Part shown: piece by piece, positions 41,363 to 51,016 of the stretch
Layout: the number at the start of each line of letters is the position of its first letter
Position numbering within the stretch: position 1 is the first letter of the stretch
NCBI GenBank assembly: GCA_938028745.1
Contig: CALIZL010000048.1
Location: 34,706-98,705 of the forward strand
Source of the DNA: an uncultured Prevotella sp.
GTDB taxonomy: Bacteria > Bacteroidota > Bacteroidia > Bacteroidales > Bacteroidaceae
Direction of reading: 5' to 3'
Length of the DNA: 64,000 nt
Program-made: the position numbers and the translations under genes
Notes under the pieces: model-generated
Told to the model about the DNA's origin: nothing
Seen by the model: only the letters and a program-made list of their open reading frames with translations
Database searches by the model: none

Positions 41363-43039
41363 TCAGAACTGGTGTTCTTCCGAATCCTTTTGGGGGTGTA
41401 TGGGGATATCGTTATTCGTGCAAGCTCTGTTATATCTAAGTTCCGTTTCGATGATACAGAGGTTCATCCACTTAGGATAAGCGGTGGTGTTCCAGCGATA
41501 GCCCGCCGTATGATTGGTACGAGGATAGTTACGTATGATACCCTTGTTAAGTCGCTTTATGTCGAAGGTTGCAAAGCCCTCTCCCCACAATTCAACTCGG
41601 CGTTGCCACCAAACTTCATTTTGGAAAGCAGAGGTAGCCGTGTTTCCGTATGCCTCATTATGCTTGCCGTACACGAAATTCGGGTCGCGTGTCTTGGCAA
41701 ATTCAGTAAGCAGTGCGATGCCTTTGCCCTCATCTTGCATGCCTACAGCCTCGATCTCAATGAGTTTCATCTCTTCTACGCGCATCAGTGGAGCCCAAAC
41801 GGCAAAACCTACGTGTTGATTTTCACGGCCTGCTACTCCCCCTGCGTTTCTAAATTTCAGTTGGATGCCGCCCACATTAAGCTGCGCTGCAGCCGCACTA
41901 GCCATAATTTGCTTGCAATACTTCACGTCTTCTTTATACGCATAAGTGCGCAGAGCCTCTCTTTGATCGTCTTCCGAAAGGTCGTCTAAGGCAAAATCCA
42001 CGAACACCTTGCGGCGCCAGTCGGTAGTGGGGATGGTTTCAAACAGATGTCGGTCGATATTCATCAGTCCGCCGTAGTTCGATGCGTAGCCGCAGCCCGA
42101 CAAACTCTCGTTCAGCATCACCGACCCCCAAGACGAGTCTGCGTCGTTCAAGCGGATATTTGGGTCTTCCTCATTATACTTTACGCCAAACATCCACGCC
42201 TTATTAGGCGAATTAAAGCCGAGTTCTTTGCTGGTATATGCCGCCTCGTCCATCATTGTGTACTTTTCTTGTGCCAATTTCGCATATTTCTCAGCGTTCG
42301 CCCAATCTTGTGTTTCCAAGTATGCGCGTGCTTTCAGTCCATAAACCACACTCACGTCCGGTTTCCGTATGTCAGGGCGCACATACCCTTTCAGCAGTTC
42401 TTCTGCCTTATCCAAGTCCGACAAGATAAACGCCCACATTTCCTCATTGCTCCTACGTGGGTTATTATACAAGTCCTCGTTCGTTGTTTTCTCCGTTACC
42501 AAAGGCGTTGTTTCTGCCTTTTTGTTTAGCGAGTAAGGTTCTGCTGCATACATGCGTGCTATGTCCATGTAGAACATGGCTCTCATGGCACGAGCGATGC
42601 CTGCGCCTGTACGTCGGGCTGGTTCGGGGTTCTCGCCCGCCATCCCAATAACGATGTTGCAATTCTTTAGCCACTTCGAATAATAGGTCCAAGGCAATTG
42701 GCAAACCGCATAACCTGGTCCAAGCACCTCGCTCACCGAATACCAGGAATCGTAATGGTTGTTCTTACCCACCACGGCAATGTCTTGTCCCATGGCGTCG
42801 CGCTCCAAGAAGAAACATGGGTAGCCTGCATCATACACAAAAGTAGCTGTTGGTCTATAATAGAATTGCCCCACGAGTGTGGATGTTGTTGCATCCACAG
42901 CCTTCTCGAAGGCGTTTGGTGCTTCGCCCAACTGTTTTCCCGTTATAGTTCTGCCCTGCGGATCCACTTCTTCAATACATCCTGAGAGCAATGCACATGC
43001 CCAAAAAGAGGCTATCAGTTTTACTGCTATATGTTTCAT
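41363..43039 (-). CDS. RagB/SusD-family nutrient-uptake lipoprotein
   Basis: Starting at the ATG at 43039 (MKHIAVKLIASFWACALLSGC) the protein has 558 residues; the codon two positions upstream is TTG. It is a lipoprotein (C20 or C21) with acidic residues after the cysteine (CIEEVD). The SusD pattern of tetratricopeptide-like helices is seen in segments such as GAGIARAMRAMFYMDIARMYA and YLETQDWANAEKYAKLAQ. A C-terminal portion follows (WNTTAYPKWMNLCIIETELRYN). It forms the lid over the SusC barrel and captures the nutrient. The substrate is unknown, and no glycoside hydrolase gene lies nearby. Confidence 0.92.
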   Translation of the reverse strand: MKHIAVKLIASFWACALLSGCIEEVDPQGRTITGKQLGEAPNAFEKAVDATTSTLVGQFYYRPTATFVYDAGYPCFFLERDAMGQDIAVVGKNNHYDSWYSVSEVLGPGYAVCQLPWTYYSKWLKNCNIVIGMAGENPEPARRTGAGIARAMRAMFYMDIARMYAAEPYSLNKKAETTPLVTEKTTNEDLYNNPRRSNEEMWAFILSDLDKAEELLKGYVRPDIRKPDVSVVYGLKARAYLETQDWANAEKYAKLAQEKYTMMDEAAYTSKELGFNSPNKAWMFGVKYNEEDPNIRLNDADSSWGSVMLNESLSGCGYASNYGGLMNIDRHLFETIPTTDWRRKVFVDFALDDLSEDDQREALRTYAYKEDVKYCKQIMASAAAAQLNVGGIQLKFRNAGGVAGRENQHVGFAVWAPLMRVEEMKLIEIEAVGMQDEGKGIALLTEFAKTRDPNFVYGKHNEAYGNTATSAFQNEVWWQRRVELWGEGFATFDIKRLNKGIIRNYPRTNHTAGYRWNTTAYPKWMNLCIIETELRYNRACTNNDIPIHPQKDSEEHQF

Positions 43040-43068
43040 AAACAATATTCTTTAAAATTAGGTCTAAA

Positions 43069-46000
43069 TCAGAATGTCACTTGTAGTCCACCCGTGATGT
43101 TACGCGTTGGCGAGTAAGAGCCCACCGACTTGTTGCCGTCGAACGAGTAGCGAGGGTCGAATCCTTTACGAGCCGACCAGAAACAGAGGTTTTCTCCTGC
43201 TACATATACACGCAGTGTAGAGATTTTATACTTATTGGTAAACGTTTTGGGCAAGGTGTAGCCCACTGTAAACGACTGGAAGTTGAGGTACGTGGCGTTG
43301 GTAAGCCATCTGTTGGAACTCTTAGCCCTATAGTTCTCGCCATACTGGAAACGTGGGATGTTGCTTGCGGTGTTGTTTGGCGTCCACGATTTGAGTACAT
43401 CCTTATGAAAATTAGCACCAGAAGCCTGAGACTCAACAGGGTTCATCAAGGCAGCATACCTATCGTCGTACACCTTTCCGCCCAACTGATAGTCGAACGC
43501 AACAGTGGCATCAAACCCATAAGCTTCTACTGTTGTGCTAAATCCGCCCGATGCCTTTGGCATTACCGAGCCTTGCTCGTAGAACGATGCCTCAGAGATG
43601 TTCGTGGTTGTGCCATTGCGTTTCTTGTTGGGGAACGAACCGCGGTCTTTAACAGCCACATCGGTGTCTACATAGTACAAGGCTTGTCCGTGTTCGTTTA
43701 CGCCTGCATACTCTGGCAGCAACATGTTATATAGGGGTTTCCCCACCTCGTACCAGCATTCGTGGCCGGTGCCATTGTCCACATAGCCTCCATAATCTTG
43801 TGTTTTCTGCTGCGGCAATCTCAAAATCTTAGTGGCATTGTGGGCCAACATGCCCGTTATGCTCCAAGTGATGTCGCGCGTACGTATGGGCGTAACGGTA
43901 AGCGTAACCTCTACACCGCTGTTACGCATGTCTCCAATATTGCCATAATATCCACGCGTTCCCGACAGTTCGGGTAGCGAAAGCCAGAAAAGCATGTCCG
44001 AAATCTTTTTGCTATAAACATCCACGCTACCCTGCAAGAAGTTCTTTAACAGCGAAAACTCCAAACCAACGTTTAGGTTGGTAGTGGTTTCCCATGTAAG
44101 TTCGGGGTTGCCAGGTAATCTAAATGACGGAGCCATTGACGTGGCCGAAGATTTAGAGAGCGTGTATTGGTCTGCAAAATACCAGTTGTTGCCCAGCGCA
44201 TCGTTGCCTTGTTGGCCCAACGACACCTTCAACTTCAAGTGGTTAACCCACGGCACGTTAAAGAAACTTTCTTTCTCGATATTCCATGCACCGCCAACAG
44301 ACCAGAAGTTGCCCCAGCGGTTTTCCTTCTTAAAGCGCGACGAGGCGTCTCTACGATAAGACAGCGAGCCGTAATACTTTTCCTTATAGTTGTAAAGCAC
44401 GCGGCTAAACCAACCTTCCACATTGTAACGCTCGCCGTACGAACGGCTGTTCGATTTTGTGGCGAAAGCGTCTAACTCTAAAATGTTTGGCGAGAAACCG
44501 CCTGTTGCAGTGGCGTTGAGGTAGCGCAGCTGTTCGTTGAAATACTCGTGTCCGGCCAGCACATTTACATCATGGTCGCCAAAGGTCTTGTGAAAGTCCA
44601 AGGTTTGCACGTTGTTTGTGCGCAGGTAATAGTATTGGAACTTCGTAAGTTCGCCGTTTACGTTCACCTTCGAGCCATACAGGCTGTTGTCGTAGTCTGA
44701 ACGGGTTATGTGTTGAAAGTTCAGGTTGCTTGTGGCATTGAACTTCAACCAGTCGGTGAAAATAACATCAACATTGAATGTACCATTAAATTGGTTTACC
44801 AAGAAGTTCTTTTGGTTGTATCTGTTTGCACCAAGTGGGTTGCCTTGCGCAGAGAAGGCACGCGGTGCATTCCCTACGAAGTTGCTTCCTGGCACACCAT
44901 AGTCGTAATGCGGATTTCCATTCTTGTCGGTGCGTATAACGGGGTTGCCGTTTGCGTCGAGCGTACGCACGTAGAGCGGATAAATAGGCGCAATCATGGA
45001 GGTGAAATACAACAAGTTAGAGGAGCTGAGCTGGTCGTCCATGTTGGGATTTTGGTTCTTGCTAGAATGCACATAGTCAACATTTCCGCCCAGCTTTAAC
45101 CACTTCTTTGCTTGATAGTCTGCCTTTAAGCGTGCGGTGTAACGTTCGTAGTCGGAGTAAAGAATCACGCCATTGTCTTTCAGGTATCCTGCGCTAGCGA
45201 AGAACGACGAACGCGTGTTGCCGCCGCTTACGCTCACGTTATAGTCTTGCCTGAACGAGTTTCGGTAAGCCTCTTTCGTCCAGTCGTCTGGAGTCATATA
45301 ATATGTTTCACCGTCGGCCGTTTTGTACGAACGGCCAAGCGTGGCCTTGGGATTTAGTTTGCCGTCGGTTCCAATAAGCTGTTCGCCTGTTGGCACGGTA
45401 TATACATTGTAGCCCAATTGGGCAAGCATTTCCTTATTGGCTCTCGCATGGGCAGCATCTGCGCTCATCCCGTCGGTGTAGAAGTACTTGTTGCGTAGCA
45501 TGCCGTAGTATGTTTCATAGTATTGCCCTGGGTCTTTAATCACGTCGTAATCTTGAATGGCCCTGCTGTTGCTACCCCACTTCATGTCTACCGTAACCAC
45601 GGCTTCGCTGGTGTTGCCGCGCTTGGTGGTAATCAGAATCACACCCGATGCACCGCGCGCACCATAAAGGGCGGCACTTGCTGCATCTTTCAGCACGGTT
45701 ACGCTTTCAATGTCTTGTTGGGGAATGTTGCTCAACGATCCGGGATAAGGCGCACCGTCAACAATGATTAATGGGTCGGTCTTGGCTTCTAGCGAGGATA
45801 TGCCACGGATGTTCATCTTTCCATTGTCTGCGCCAGGTTCTCCCGATGCCTCACGCATCTGAAATCCGGCCACTGTCCCGGCAAGCGTAGAGCTTACGTT
45901 TGTTGAAACGCGCTTTGCAAGGTCTTTGGAAGAAACCACAGCAGCCGAACCAGTAAAGGCCGATTTCTTTTGCGTACCGAACGCCACCACCATCACCTCG

Positions 46001-46299
46001 TCGATGGTATTGTCTACGCTTTCCAGTTCAACGCGCATGTTGGCTTTTGCTGTAAGCACCTTGCTTTTCATGCCGATGTACGAAAATTCTAGTTGGGCAT
46101 TAGCGGGAACGGAGAGTGAGAACTTTCCGTCGATGTCGGTAACGGTGCCGTTGGTGGTGCCCACCACTTTTACCGAGGCTCCCACCACGGGTTCGTTGTC
46201 TGGCAGAGCCACGACTACTCCCCCCACGCGCGTTTGCGCCAGTGCCATTCCTGCCGTGAGGAATAGGCATGTCAGGAATAAGATTAGCCTTTTGATCAT
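43069..46299 (-). CDS. RagA/SusC-family TonB-dependent outer-membrane transporter
   Basis: The 1076-residue protein starts with a signal peptide ending at AQ (about 1-22). A CarboxypepD_reg-like domain follows (about 24-100, VVVALPDNEPVVGASVKVVG). Next come the plug domain with GISSLEAKTDPLIIVDGAPY (about 168-187) and a TonB-dependent beta-barrel ending in QVTF. The SusC signature region SVTVLKDAASAALYGARGAS is present (about 199-218). It imports the ligand captured by the SusD partner, using TonB energy. The operon has its own promoter with a leader of about 260 nt. No regulator (sigma/anti-sigma, hybrid two-component) is next to it. Confidence 0.95.
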   Translation of the reverse strand: MIKRLILFLTCLFLTAGMALAQTRVGGVVVALPDNEPVVGASVKVVGTTNGTVTDIDGKFSLSVPANAQLEFSYIGMKSKVLTAKANMRVELESVDNTIDEVMVVAFGTQKKSAFTGSAAVVSSKDLAKRVSTNVSSTLAGTVAGFQMREASGEPGADNGKMNIRGISSLEAKTDPLIIVDGAPYPGSLSNIPQQDIESVTVLKDAASAALYGARGASGVILITTKRGNTSEAVVTVDMKWGSNSRAIQDYDVIKDPGQYYETYYGMLRNKYFYTDGMSADAAHARANKEMLAQLGYNVYTVPTGEQLIGTDGKLNPKATLGRSYKTADGETYYMTPDDWTKEAYRNSFRQDYNVSVSGGNTRSSFFASAGYLKDNGVILYSDYERYTARLKADYQAKKWLKLGGNVDYVHSSKNQNPNMDDQLSSSNLLYFTSMIAPIYPLYVRTLDANGNPVIRTDKNGNPHYDYGVPGSNFVGNAPRAFSAQGNPLGANRYNQKNFLVNQFNGTFNVDVIFTDWLKFNATSNLNFQHITRSDYDNSLYGSKVNVNGELTKFQYYYLRTNNVQTLDFHKTFGDHDVNVLAGHEYFNEQLRYLNATATGGFSPNILELDAFATKSNSRSYGERYNVEGWFSRVLYNYKEKYYGSLSYRRDASSRFKKENRWGNFWSVGGAWNIEKESFFNVPWVNHLKLKVSLGQQGNDALGNNWYFADQYTLSKSSATSMAPSFRLPGNPELTWETTTNLNVGLEFSLLKNFLQGSVDVYSKKISDMLFWLSLPELSGTRGYYGNIGDMRNSGVEVTLTVTPIRTRDITWSITGMLAHNATKILRLPQQKTQDYGGYVDNGTGHECWYEVGKPLYNMLLPEYAGVNEHGQALYYVDTDVAVKDRGSFPNKKRNGTTTNISEASFYEQGSVMPKASGGFSTTVEAYGFDATVAFDYQLGGKVYDDRYAALMNPVESQASGANFHKDVLKSWTPNNTASNIPRFQYGENYRAKSSNRWLTNATYLNFQSFTVGYTLPKTFTNKYKISTLRVYVAGENLCFWSARKGFDPRYSFDGNKSVGSYSPTRNITGGLQVTF

Positions 46300-46353
46300 A
46301 ATACTTACGTTTTAAATTACTACTATTTTGTTTCAAATCAGGTTCTTCCTACC

Positions 46354-46599
46354 GCCTATACCAATGTTTATAGGCATGCGAAATAGTCTTAATTCAAGCG
46401 TTTCGGGGTGTTCTTCTCCGTATTTCACGCATGGGTTTGCATCTAGCAATTGGATTTGACCTGTTGCCGTTCATCCGAGTCTTGGTGCAGAGGGCGTGGT
46501 CTTCTATACTTTTAAATAGAGTTTGTCTAGCTTTGCCGCCTTTTGGGTGACACTATGCAAGGTTTCGCAAATTTATGAAAACATCTTTTAAACGCCAAA
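46354..46599 (-). promoter_or_regulatory. Promoter and leader of the SusCD operon
   Basis: On the minus strand TTTG (46596-46599), a 20-bp spacer and TAAATTTG (46568-46575) form a consensus Bacteroidetes promoter, with a start near 46561. The leader to the susC ATG is about 260 nt. It contains a hairpin GCCTATA (46354-46360) / TATAGGC (46369-46375) about 55 nt before the start codon. Confidence 0.65.
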
Positions 46600-47135
46600 C
46601 TTTTTGAAAAGAAAATGCGTGAATGGGGCGATATTTTTACATTTGGGTTGTTTTTTAGTGCTTAAAGGCGCCCATTTAATGCTTTTCGGAGCGTTTTGTC
46701 TGTTCATTATATATGTAAGTTGCGCGATAACGAACATTTTGCAAAAGCCCTTGCGGCATGTTCTTTGTCTCCGTGTTGCTTAACACACCACGTGTGATGG
46801 CTTAAATTCATAAGTTAACAAGTTAACGAGTTAACAAGTTGACGCGTTGACAAGTTCACAATTTAGTAAGTTGACAGGTTGACGAATTGCCGAGTAGACA
46901 AGTTGACGAATTGACAAGTTGACAAGTTGACGAGTTGGCAAGTTCATAAGTTCATAAGTTCACAAGTTACAAGTTGACGAGTTGATAAGCTCATAAGTTC
47001 ATAAGTTCACAGGTTTGCAAGGGCATAAGGTCATAAGCTCATAAGTTCACAAGCTCATCAACTCATCAACTAAAAACTCTCAAACTCACAAACTCAAAAC
47101 ACTTACCAACTCACAACCCCATCAACTCAAAAACT
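46600..47135. repeat. ~330-bp degenerate 10-mer array
   Basis: 46600-46800 shows nothing clear. From about 46801 to 47130 there is a run of 10-mers such as GTTGACAAGT, GTTCATAAGT and AACTCATCAA, changing strand sense near 47050. It directly precedes copy 3 of the 650-bp repeat, as the array at 21060 precedes copy 2. Confidence 0.75.
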
Positions 47136-47793
47136 TAAATTGTTGTCTTTTATTTTACAATACGGCTTTAGTTTTCATTCCGTTCTAGCGAAAAAACAGG
47201 TCATAAAATGGGTAAATCGCCACTATTTCTTGTTTTTCATGTCTCCCGATATGTCTGCTTTTGAGAAAAGACCCTGCATTTTGCACCCTTTTGCCTTTCT
47301 ATTTTGGTTGCCGGCTCGTATTTTTTAAGCCCCAATTACCTACATTTAACCCCTAAAACTCCACTTTTTAACGGCTATTTTGTTCATTTTGGCCGTGTTT
47401 TTCATGGTTCGGATGGGTTTTGTTTATACCGTTACAGTGTATTTTTATGCTTTTCGTTTCACGTTTTGCACCATTTTACGCTGCATTTAGCACCATTTTA
47501 CCATGCTTTTAGCATCAAAACGCACTGTATTTTGCACCAAAACGCATTGTGTTTTGCACCAAAACGCACTGCATTTAGCGGCATATTGCACCATATTTTG
47601 CCAAAAATAGCCCCAAATCTGGTGCTAATGGCTGTTGTTTGCAATAAATATTCATTTTGTTGCATTCGTGGTTTAACTCGTTTTTGCCCCAAGATAAACT
47701 CTCGCGAGAATCGATTTTTTGCGGCGAGGTTGGAGATTGGTGACGAAAATGGCACTCATAATGTTAAAATTTATGCTGATAAATTGACAAAAG
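47136..47793 (+). repeat. Dispersed ~650-bp intergenic repeat, copy 3
   Basis: Landmarks are CCGTTCTAGCGAAAA (47180-47194), CCACTTTTTAACGGC, TTTCATGGTTC, GTTTATACC, AATAGCCCC, AATAAATATTCATTTTG, CTCGCGAGAATCGATT and TGTTAAAATTTATGCTGA. The 22-bp array has seven units starting at 47461, 47483, 47505, 47527, 47549, 47571 and 47593. Open frames crossing it (including one at 47304-47867) are not conserved among the copies. Confidence 0.85.
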
Positions 47794-48027
47794 CCTCACC
47801 CCCAATCCCTCTCCAAGAGAGAGGAAGGCCTCACCCCCGACCCCTCTCCAAGGGGAGAGGGGAGTGATATGCGTTGTTGGTTGACAAGGCCTCACCCCTA
47901 AGCCCACTCCAAATGGTGAAAGCCTCACCCCTAAGCCCTCCCCAAAAGGTGAAAGCCTCACCCCCAACCCCTCTCCAAGGGGAGAGGGGAGGGATATGCG
48001 TTGTTGGTTGGCAAGGCCTCACCCCAG
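47791..48027 (+). repeat. Cluster of REP-like hairpin units
   Basis: Five or six head-to-tail units start near 47791, 47827, 47887, 47921, 47955 and 48015. Each begins GCCTCACCCC; three have or nearly have the palindrome CCCCTCTCCAAGGGGAGAGG, and two are shortened (CCCTCCCCAAAAGGTGAAAG type). The 47827 and 47955 units are followed by the same tail, ATATGCGTTGTTGGTTG. Confidence 0.85.
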
Positions 48028-48325
48028 GTGATGCCAAGCGTGTGGCGGTTTGTTTGAAATGGGCATTAGTGCGGTGGCCGACCATATATATTATGGTAAG
48101 CGCGATGCACTTTGCAGTTACGGATAACATGTGTCTATTCGGTTTGGTTTGCCGTTCCTAAGCATTTCTTGGCTTTCTTCTGTCTGCTTAGTTCGCGCGT
48201 GGGTGAGTTAGTGGAGGGGGAGGGTGGGGTAGGGCAAGGCACACGCGGTGCGAAAACGTACGCGGGGCAACTCCTTATATTATGCAGACGAGTGGGGCTG
48301 TTGCTATGCAGGGGCATTAAGCACC
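48028..48325. other. Gene-free spacer
   Basis: No feature recognised. The short open frames here have no protein-like character. Confidence 0.3.
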
Positions 48326-48517
48326 AATCGGTTCATTATACCGTCTATCGGAAGTTTGGCGTTGTTTCCATCGTTTCCTGATTATCTTTCGTTTGTTTGT
48401 GGGCATCTTGTCTGCCCTGTTCTCTCTATGTAGTCCGCTGCGCCTTCAAGAATAAGACAGTCATTTGCTCGACAAAACCCAAAATATGCACAGGCGTTAA
48501 CGAACGTTTGGGGTTGA
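48326..48517. mobile_element. MITE-like element B, inverted and diverged copy
   Basis: It aligns, as reverse complement, with element A at 37301-37498. GTTGTTTCCATCGTTTCCTG (48361-48380) matches GTTGTTTGCATCGCTTCCTG of the complement of A. It also shares ATCTTTCGTTTGTTTG, CATCTTGTCTGCC and the outer TGCACAGGCGTTAACGA. The inner palindrome is worn (CTTGTCTG / AAGACAG), and the left terminal repeat is barely recognisable. Confidence 0.6.
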
Positions 48518-48853
48518 AGTGGCAAGGCCGAAAGTTGTGGCCACTACGAAATGCGTGACTTATAGTCACACAGAATTGCATTTGGAAAATAGTTGTTAGA
48601 AGAATGCAAGACGTGCGTTGCATGGCATCAATAAACCCTAACGCAGAGGAAAAGGAGTACTTTTGTTTGCTTACGATGCAGCTATGGCTTTCCAAATCCA
48701 ATTTTGTTTGACTATAATTCCATAACACCTTAACCCCCTTCGGCATCTTCCTCCATACCTTTAAATGCTGCACTTAAAGTTGTTGGCATACAGCATAAAA
48801 GCCTATCAAACATGGATTTCGGGATGCGTGAGCGCAAAAAATGGCATAAAAAC

Positions 48854-48884
48854 TTGGTCGTTAGGAAAATATGGTGTAATTTTG
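48854..48884 (+). promoter_or_regulatory. Promoter for rpsU-xerC-hpf
   Basis: TTG at 48854-48856, a 20-bp spacer, and TAATTTTG at 48877-48884. The leader before rpsU is about 60 nt. Confidence 0.65.
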
Positions 48885-48951
48885 CACCGCAATTTGTAGA
48901 CATTGCACCCAAACGAAGAATAAGTTAAACATTAAAAATAGAAAACAAGAC

Positions 48952-49143
48952 ATGATTATTGTACCCGTAAAAGATGGTGAAAACATCGAAAGAGCGCTTA
49001 AGAAGTTCAAGAGAAAATTCGAAAAGACTGGCGTAGTTAAAGAACTCCGCGCTCGTCAACAATACGACAAACCCTCTGTGCTGAAGCGTCTCAAGATGGA
49101 GCATGCCGTTTACGTGCAGAAGCTTCGCACGATGGAAGAATAA
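48952..49143 (+). CDS. rpsU: 30S ribosomal protein S21
   Basis: The 63-residue protein has the S21 pattern: VPVKDGENIERALKKFKRKF, then a basic helix with LRARQQYDKPSVLKRLK. In Bacteroidetes S21 is near the 3-prime end of 16S rRNA, where the anti-Shine-Dalgarno is sequestered, which agrees with the absence of Shine-Dalgarno sequences in this window. It is the first gene of a likely operon with xerC and hpf. Confidence 0.95.
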   Translation: MIIVPVKDGENIERALKKFKRKFEKTGVVKELRARQQYDKPSVLKRLKMEHAVYVQKLRTMEE

Positions 49144-49222
49144 TTTGTCGGTGAAAAATTTGGTGGTTTGAAGTTTAATGCGTAAATTCGTTGCCAGATA
49201 CCTTTATCGGTCTGCAATGAGT

Positions 49223-50104
49223 ATGACGACAGAACAATTTTTGAACTACCTGCAGTATGAGCTTAACCGCTCGGAGTTGACCATAGCCAGCTATGGCGAC
49301 GACCTGCGCGCTTTCGAGGCGTTTTTCAAAAACAAGGATACTCAGCTCTCTTGGGAGGCGGTGGATGCCGACCTTATCCGCGACTGGATGGAGAGCATGA
49401 TGGATAAAGGATGCAGTGCCACTACAATCCAAAGGCGGTTGAGTGCATTGCGTTCTTTTTTTCGTTTCGGCCTAACTCGCGGCTATGTGGAGAAAAATCC
49501 CGCTCGCGGAATTGTTGGCCCGAAACGTAGCAGGCCGCTGCCGCAGTTTTTGCGCGAAGGGGAGATGAACCGATTATTGGACGATGTGCCCGTGGGCGAC
49601 AGCTACCGCGACTTGCTGGGCTATACCATCGTGCTGACGTTCTACTCTACGGGTATGCGCCTGGCCGAACTGGTGAGGCTAGATGATGACAGCATCGACT
49701 TCGAAACGCGCGTCATCAAGGTGACGGGTAAGGGCAGCAAACAGCGGCTTATACCCTTCGCCGACGAGTTGGAGGCGGGACTGAAAGCCTACATCGCACG
49801 GCGAGATGCCGAAGTGGCGCGTTGCGACAAGGCGTTCTTCGTTGACCAGCGGGGCGAACGCGTAAAGCGTGGCGCGGTGCAAAACAGCGTTCGCGCCAGC
49901 CTGGCCAAGGTTACTTCGATGAAAAAGCGTTCGCCGCACGTGTTGCGGCATAGCTTTGCCACGGCGATGCTGAACAATGATGCAGGATTGGAGAGCGTAA
50001 AGAAGCTGCTTGGGCACGAAAGCCTTTCGACAACCGAGATATATACGCACACCACATTCGAACAACTGAGAAAGATATACGACAAAGCCCATCCACGGGC
50101 CTAA
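49223..50104 (+). CDS. xerC: Tyrosine recombinase, XerC type
   Basis: The start MTTEQFLNYLQYELNRS at 49223 fits the family; starts at 49178 or 49217 in the same frame add up to 15 residues without family support. The chosen form has 293 residues. The SAM-like N-terminal domain spans about 1-90. The catalytic domain carries the expected residues: Arg in STGMRLAELVRL, Lys in TGKGSKQR, His-x-x-Arg in SPHVLRHSFAT, His in LLGHESLSTTEIY and Tyr in YTHTT. XerC with XerD resolves chromosome dimers at dif. No mobile element surrounds it, and the rpsU-xerC-hpf order supports a housekeeping role. Confidence 0.88.
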   Translation: MTTEQFLNYLQYELNRSELTIASYGDDLRAFEAFFKNKDTQLSWEAVDADLIRDWMESMMDKGCSATTIQRRLSALRSFFRFGLTRGYVEKNPARGIVGPKRSRPLPQFLREGEMNRLLDDVPVGDSYRDLLGYTIVLTFYSTGMRLAELVRLDDDSIDFETRVIKVTGKGSKQRLIPFADELEAGLKAYIARRDAEVARCDKAFFVDQRGERVKRGAVQNSVRASLAKVTSMKKRSPHVLRHSFATAMLNNDAGLESVKKLLGHESLSTTEIYTHTTFEQLRKIYDKAHPRA

Positions 50105-50130
50105 CCTTTTTAAATGATAGGAGATATATT

Positions 50131-50430
50131 ATGGAGATCAAAATTCAAGCGATTCATTTCGACGCGACTGAACAGTTGCATGCGTTTATCGAGAAGAAAG
50201 TGTCTAAGCTGGAAAAGACTTACGAGCAGGTGCAGAAAGCCGACGTGTCGCTGAAGGTGGTGAAACCCGCCACGGCCATGAACAAGCAAGCCAGCATAAC
50301 GGTGACGTTCCCCGGAAATACCGCTTTTGCCGAAAAAACTTGCGACACATTTGAGGAAAGTGTTGACCAATGCGTAGACTCTTTAAAGGTTCAACTAACG
50401 AAAATTAAGGAAAAACAACGCGAACGCTAA
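50131..50430 (+). CDS. hpf: Short ribosome hibernation-promoting factor (HPF/RaiA)
   Basis: The 99-residue protein matches the short HPF/YfiA type: beta-alpha-beta-beta-beta-alpha fold with IQAIHFDATEQLHAFIEKKV at the N-terminus and a C-terminal helix rich in Lys and Glu. It binds the decoding region of idle 30S subunits. It lacks the C-terminal dimerisation domain of long HPF. It ends the rpsU-xerC unit and precedes the promoter of the tRNA-tuf cluster. Confidence 0.9.
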   Translation: MEIKIQAIHFDATEQLHAFIEKKVSKLEKTYEQVQKADVSLKVVKPATAMNKQASITVTFPGNTAFAEKTCDTFEESVDQCVDSLKVQLTKIKEKQRER

Positions 50431-50447
50431 AAAAAACGCGGAAATAT

Positions 50448-50478
50448 TTTGGTGAATAAAAAATAATATCTACCTTTG
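50448..50478 (+). promoter_or_regulatory. Promoter for the tRNA-tuf cluster
   Basis: TTTG at 50448-50451, a 19-bp spacer, and TACCTTTG at 50471-50478, an excellent match. The start would be near 50485, about 150 nt before tRNA-Tyr. Confidence 0.7.
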
Positions 50479-50632
50479 CAGCCGTCTTAGAACACGTGCT
50501 ACATGCTTTGAAAGACGGCTGCAAGGTTTTTGCCTCTTAGGCAGGAACGGGCAGAAGGGCTTTAACAGGCTAACGCGAAACGAGATTTAAAAGACAAGTT
50601 CGCCTATTATATATAAGGTGTGCGAACGACAA

Positions 50633-50715
50633 GGGTGGTTACCAGAGTGGCCAAATGGGGCAGACTGTAAATCTGCTGTCTTTCGACTTCGGTGGTTCGA
50701 ATCCATCACCACCCA
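50633..50715 (+). tRNA. tRNA-Tyr (GTA)
   Basis: Cloverleaf with acceptor GGGTGGT/ACCACCC, anticodon GTA in ACTGTAAA, a long variable arm as expected for bacterial tRNA-Tyr, and TTCGAAT T-loop. Discriminator A; CCA is not fully encoded. Confidence 0.93.
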
Positions 50716-50795
50716 CTTCAGTAGAAGTTTAGCGTTCTCGCAATGAACAATGCAAACGTTGTTTATGTGATAGAGTGAAGCGAGAATGCAAGCAT

Positions 50796-50868
50796 GCGGA
50801 AATAGCTCAGTTGATAGAGCACTAGCCTTCCAAGCTGGGGGTCGCGGGTTTGAGCCCCGTTTTCCGCT
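50796..50868 (+). tRNA. tRNA-Gly (TCC)
   Basis: Acceptor GCGGAAA/TTTCCGC, D-arm AGCTCAGTTGATAGAGC, anticodon TCC in CTTCCAA, discriminator T. CCA is not encoded. Confidence 0.93.
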
Positions 50869-50877
50869 CTAACCAAT

Positions 50878-50949
<72 letters not shown>

Positions 50950-51016
50950 CTATCACGGTTCTTTTTTGCATTGGAAAACCATTTGATAAATCAATTAATA
51001 AATAAAAAGCAAAGCT

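Noticed and set aside
41357..41989. 210-residue plus-strand frame over the SusD gene
   Set aside because: It is antisense to the SusD-family gene, which is certain from its motifs.
47304..47867. 187-residue open frame crossing repeat copy 3 and REP-like units
   Set aside because: The translation ends in REP-derived residues and has no counterpart in copies 1 and 2.
49223..50104. Tyrosine recombinase as a mobile-element integrase
   Set aside because: Its neighbours are rpsU and hpf, no attachment sites or cargo are seen, and the length and motifs fit housekeeping XerC.
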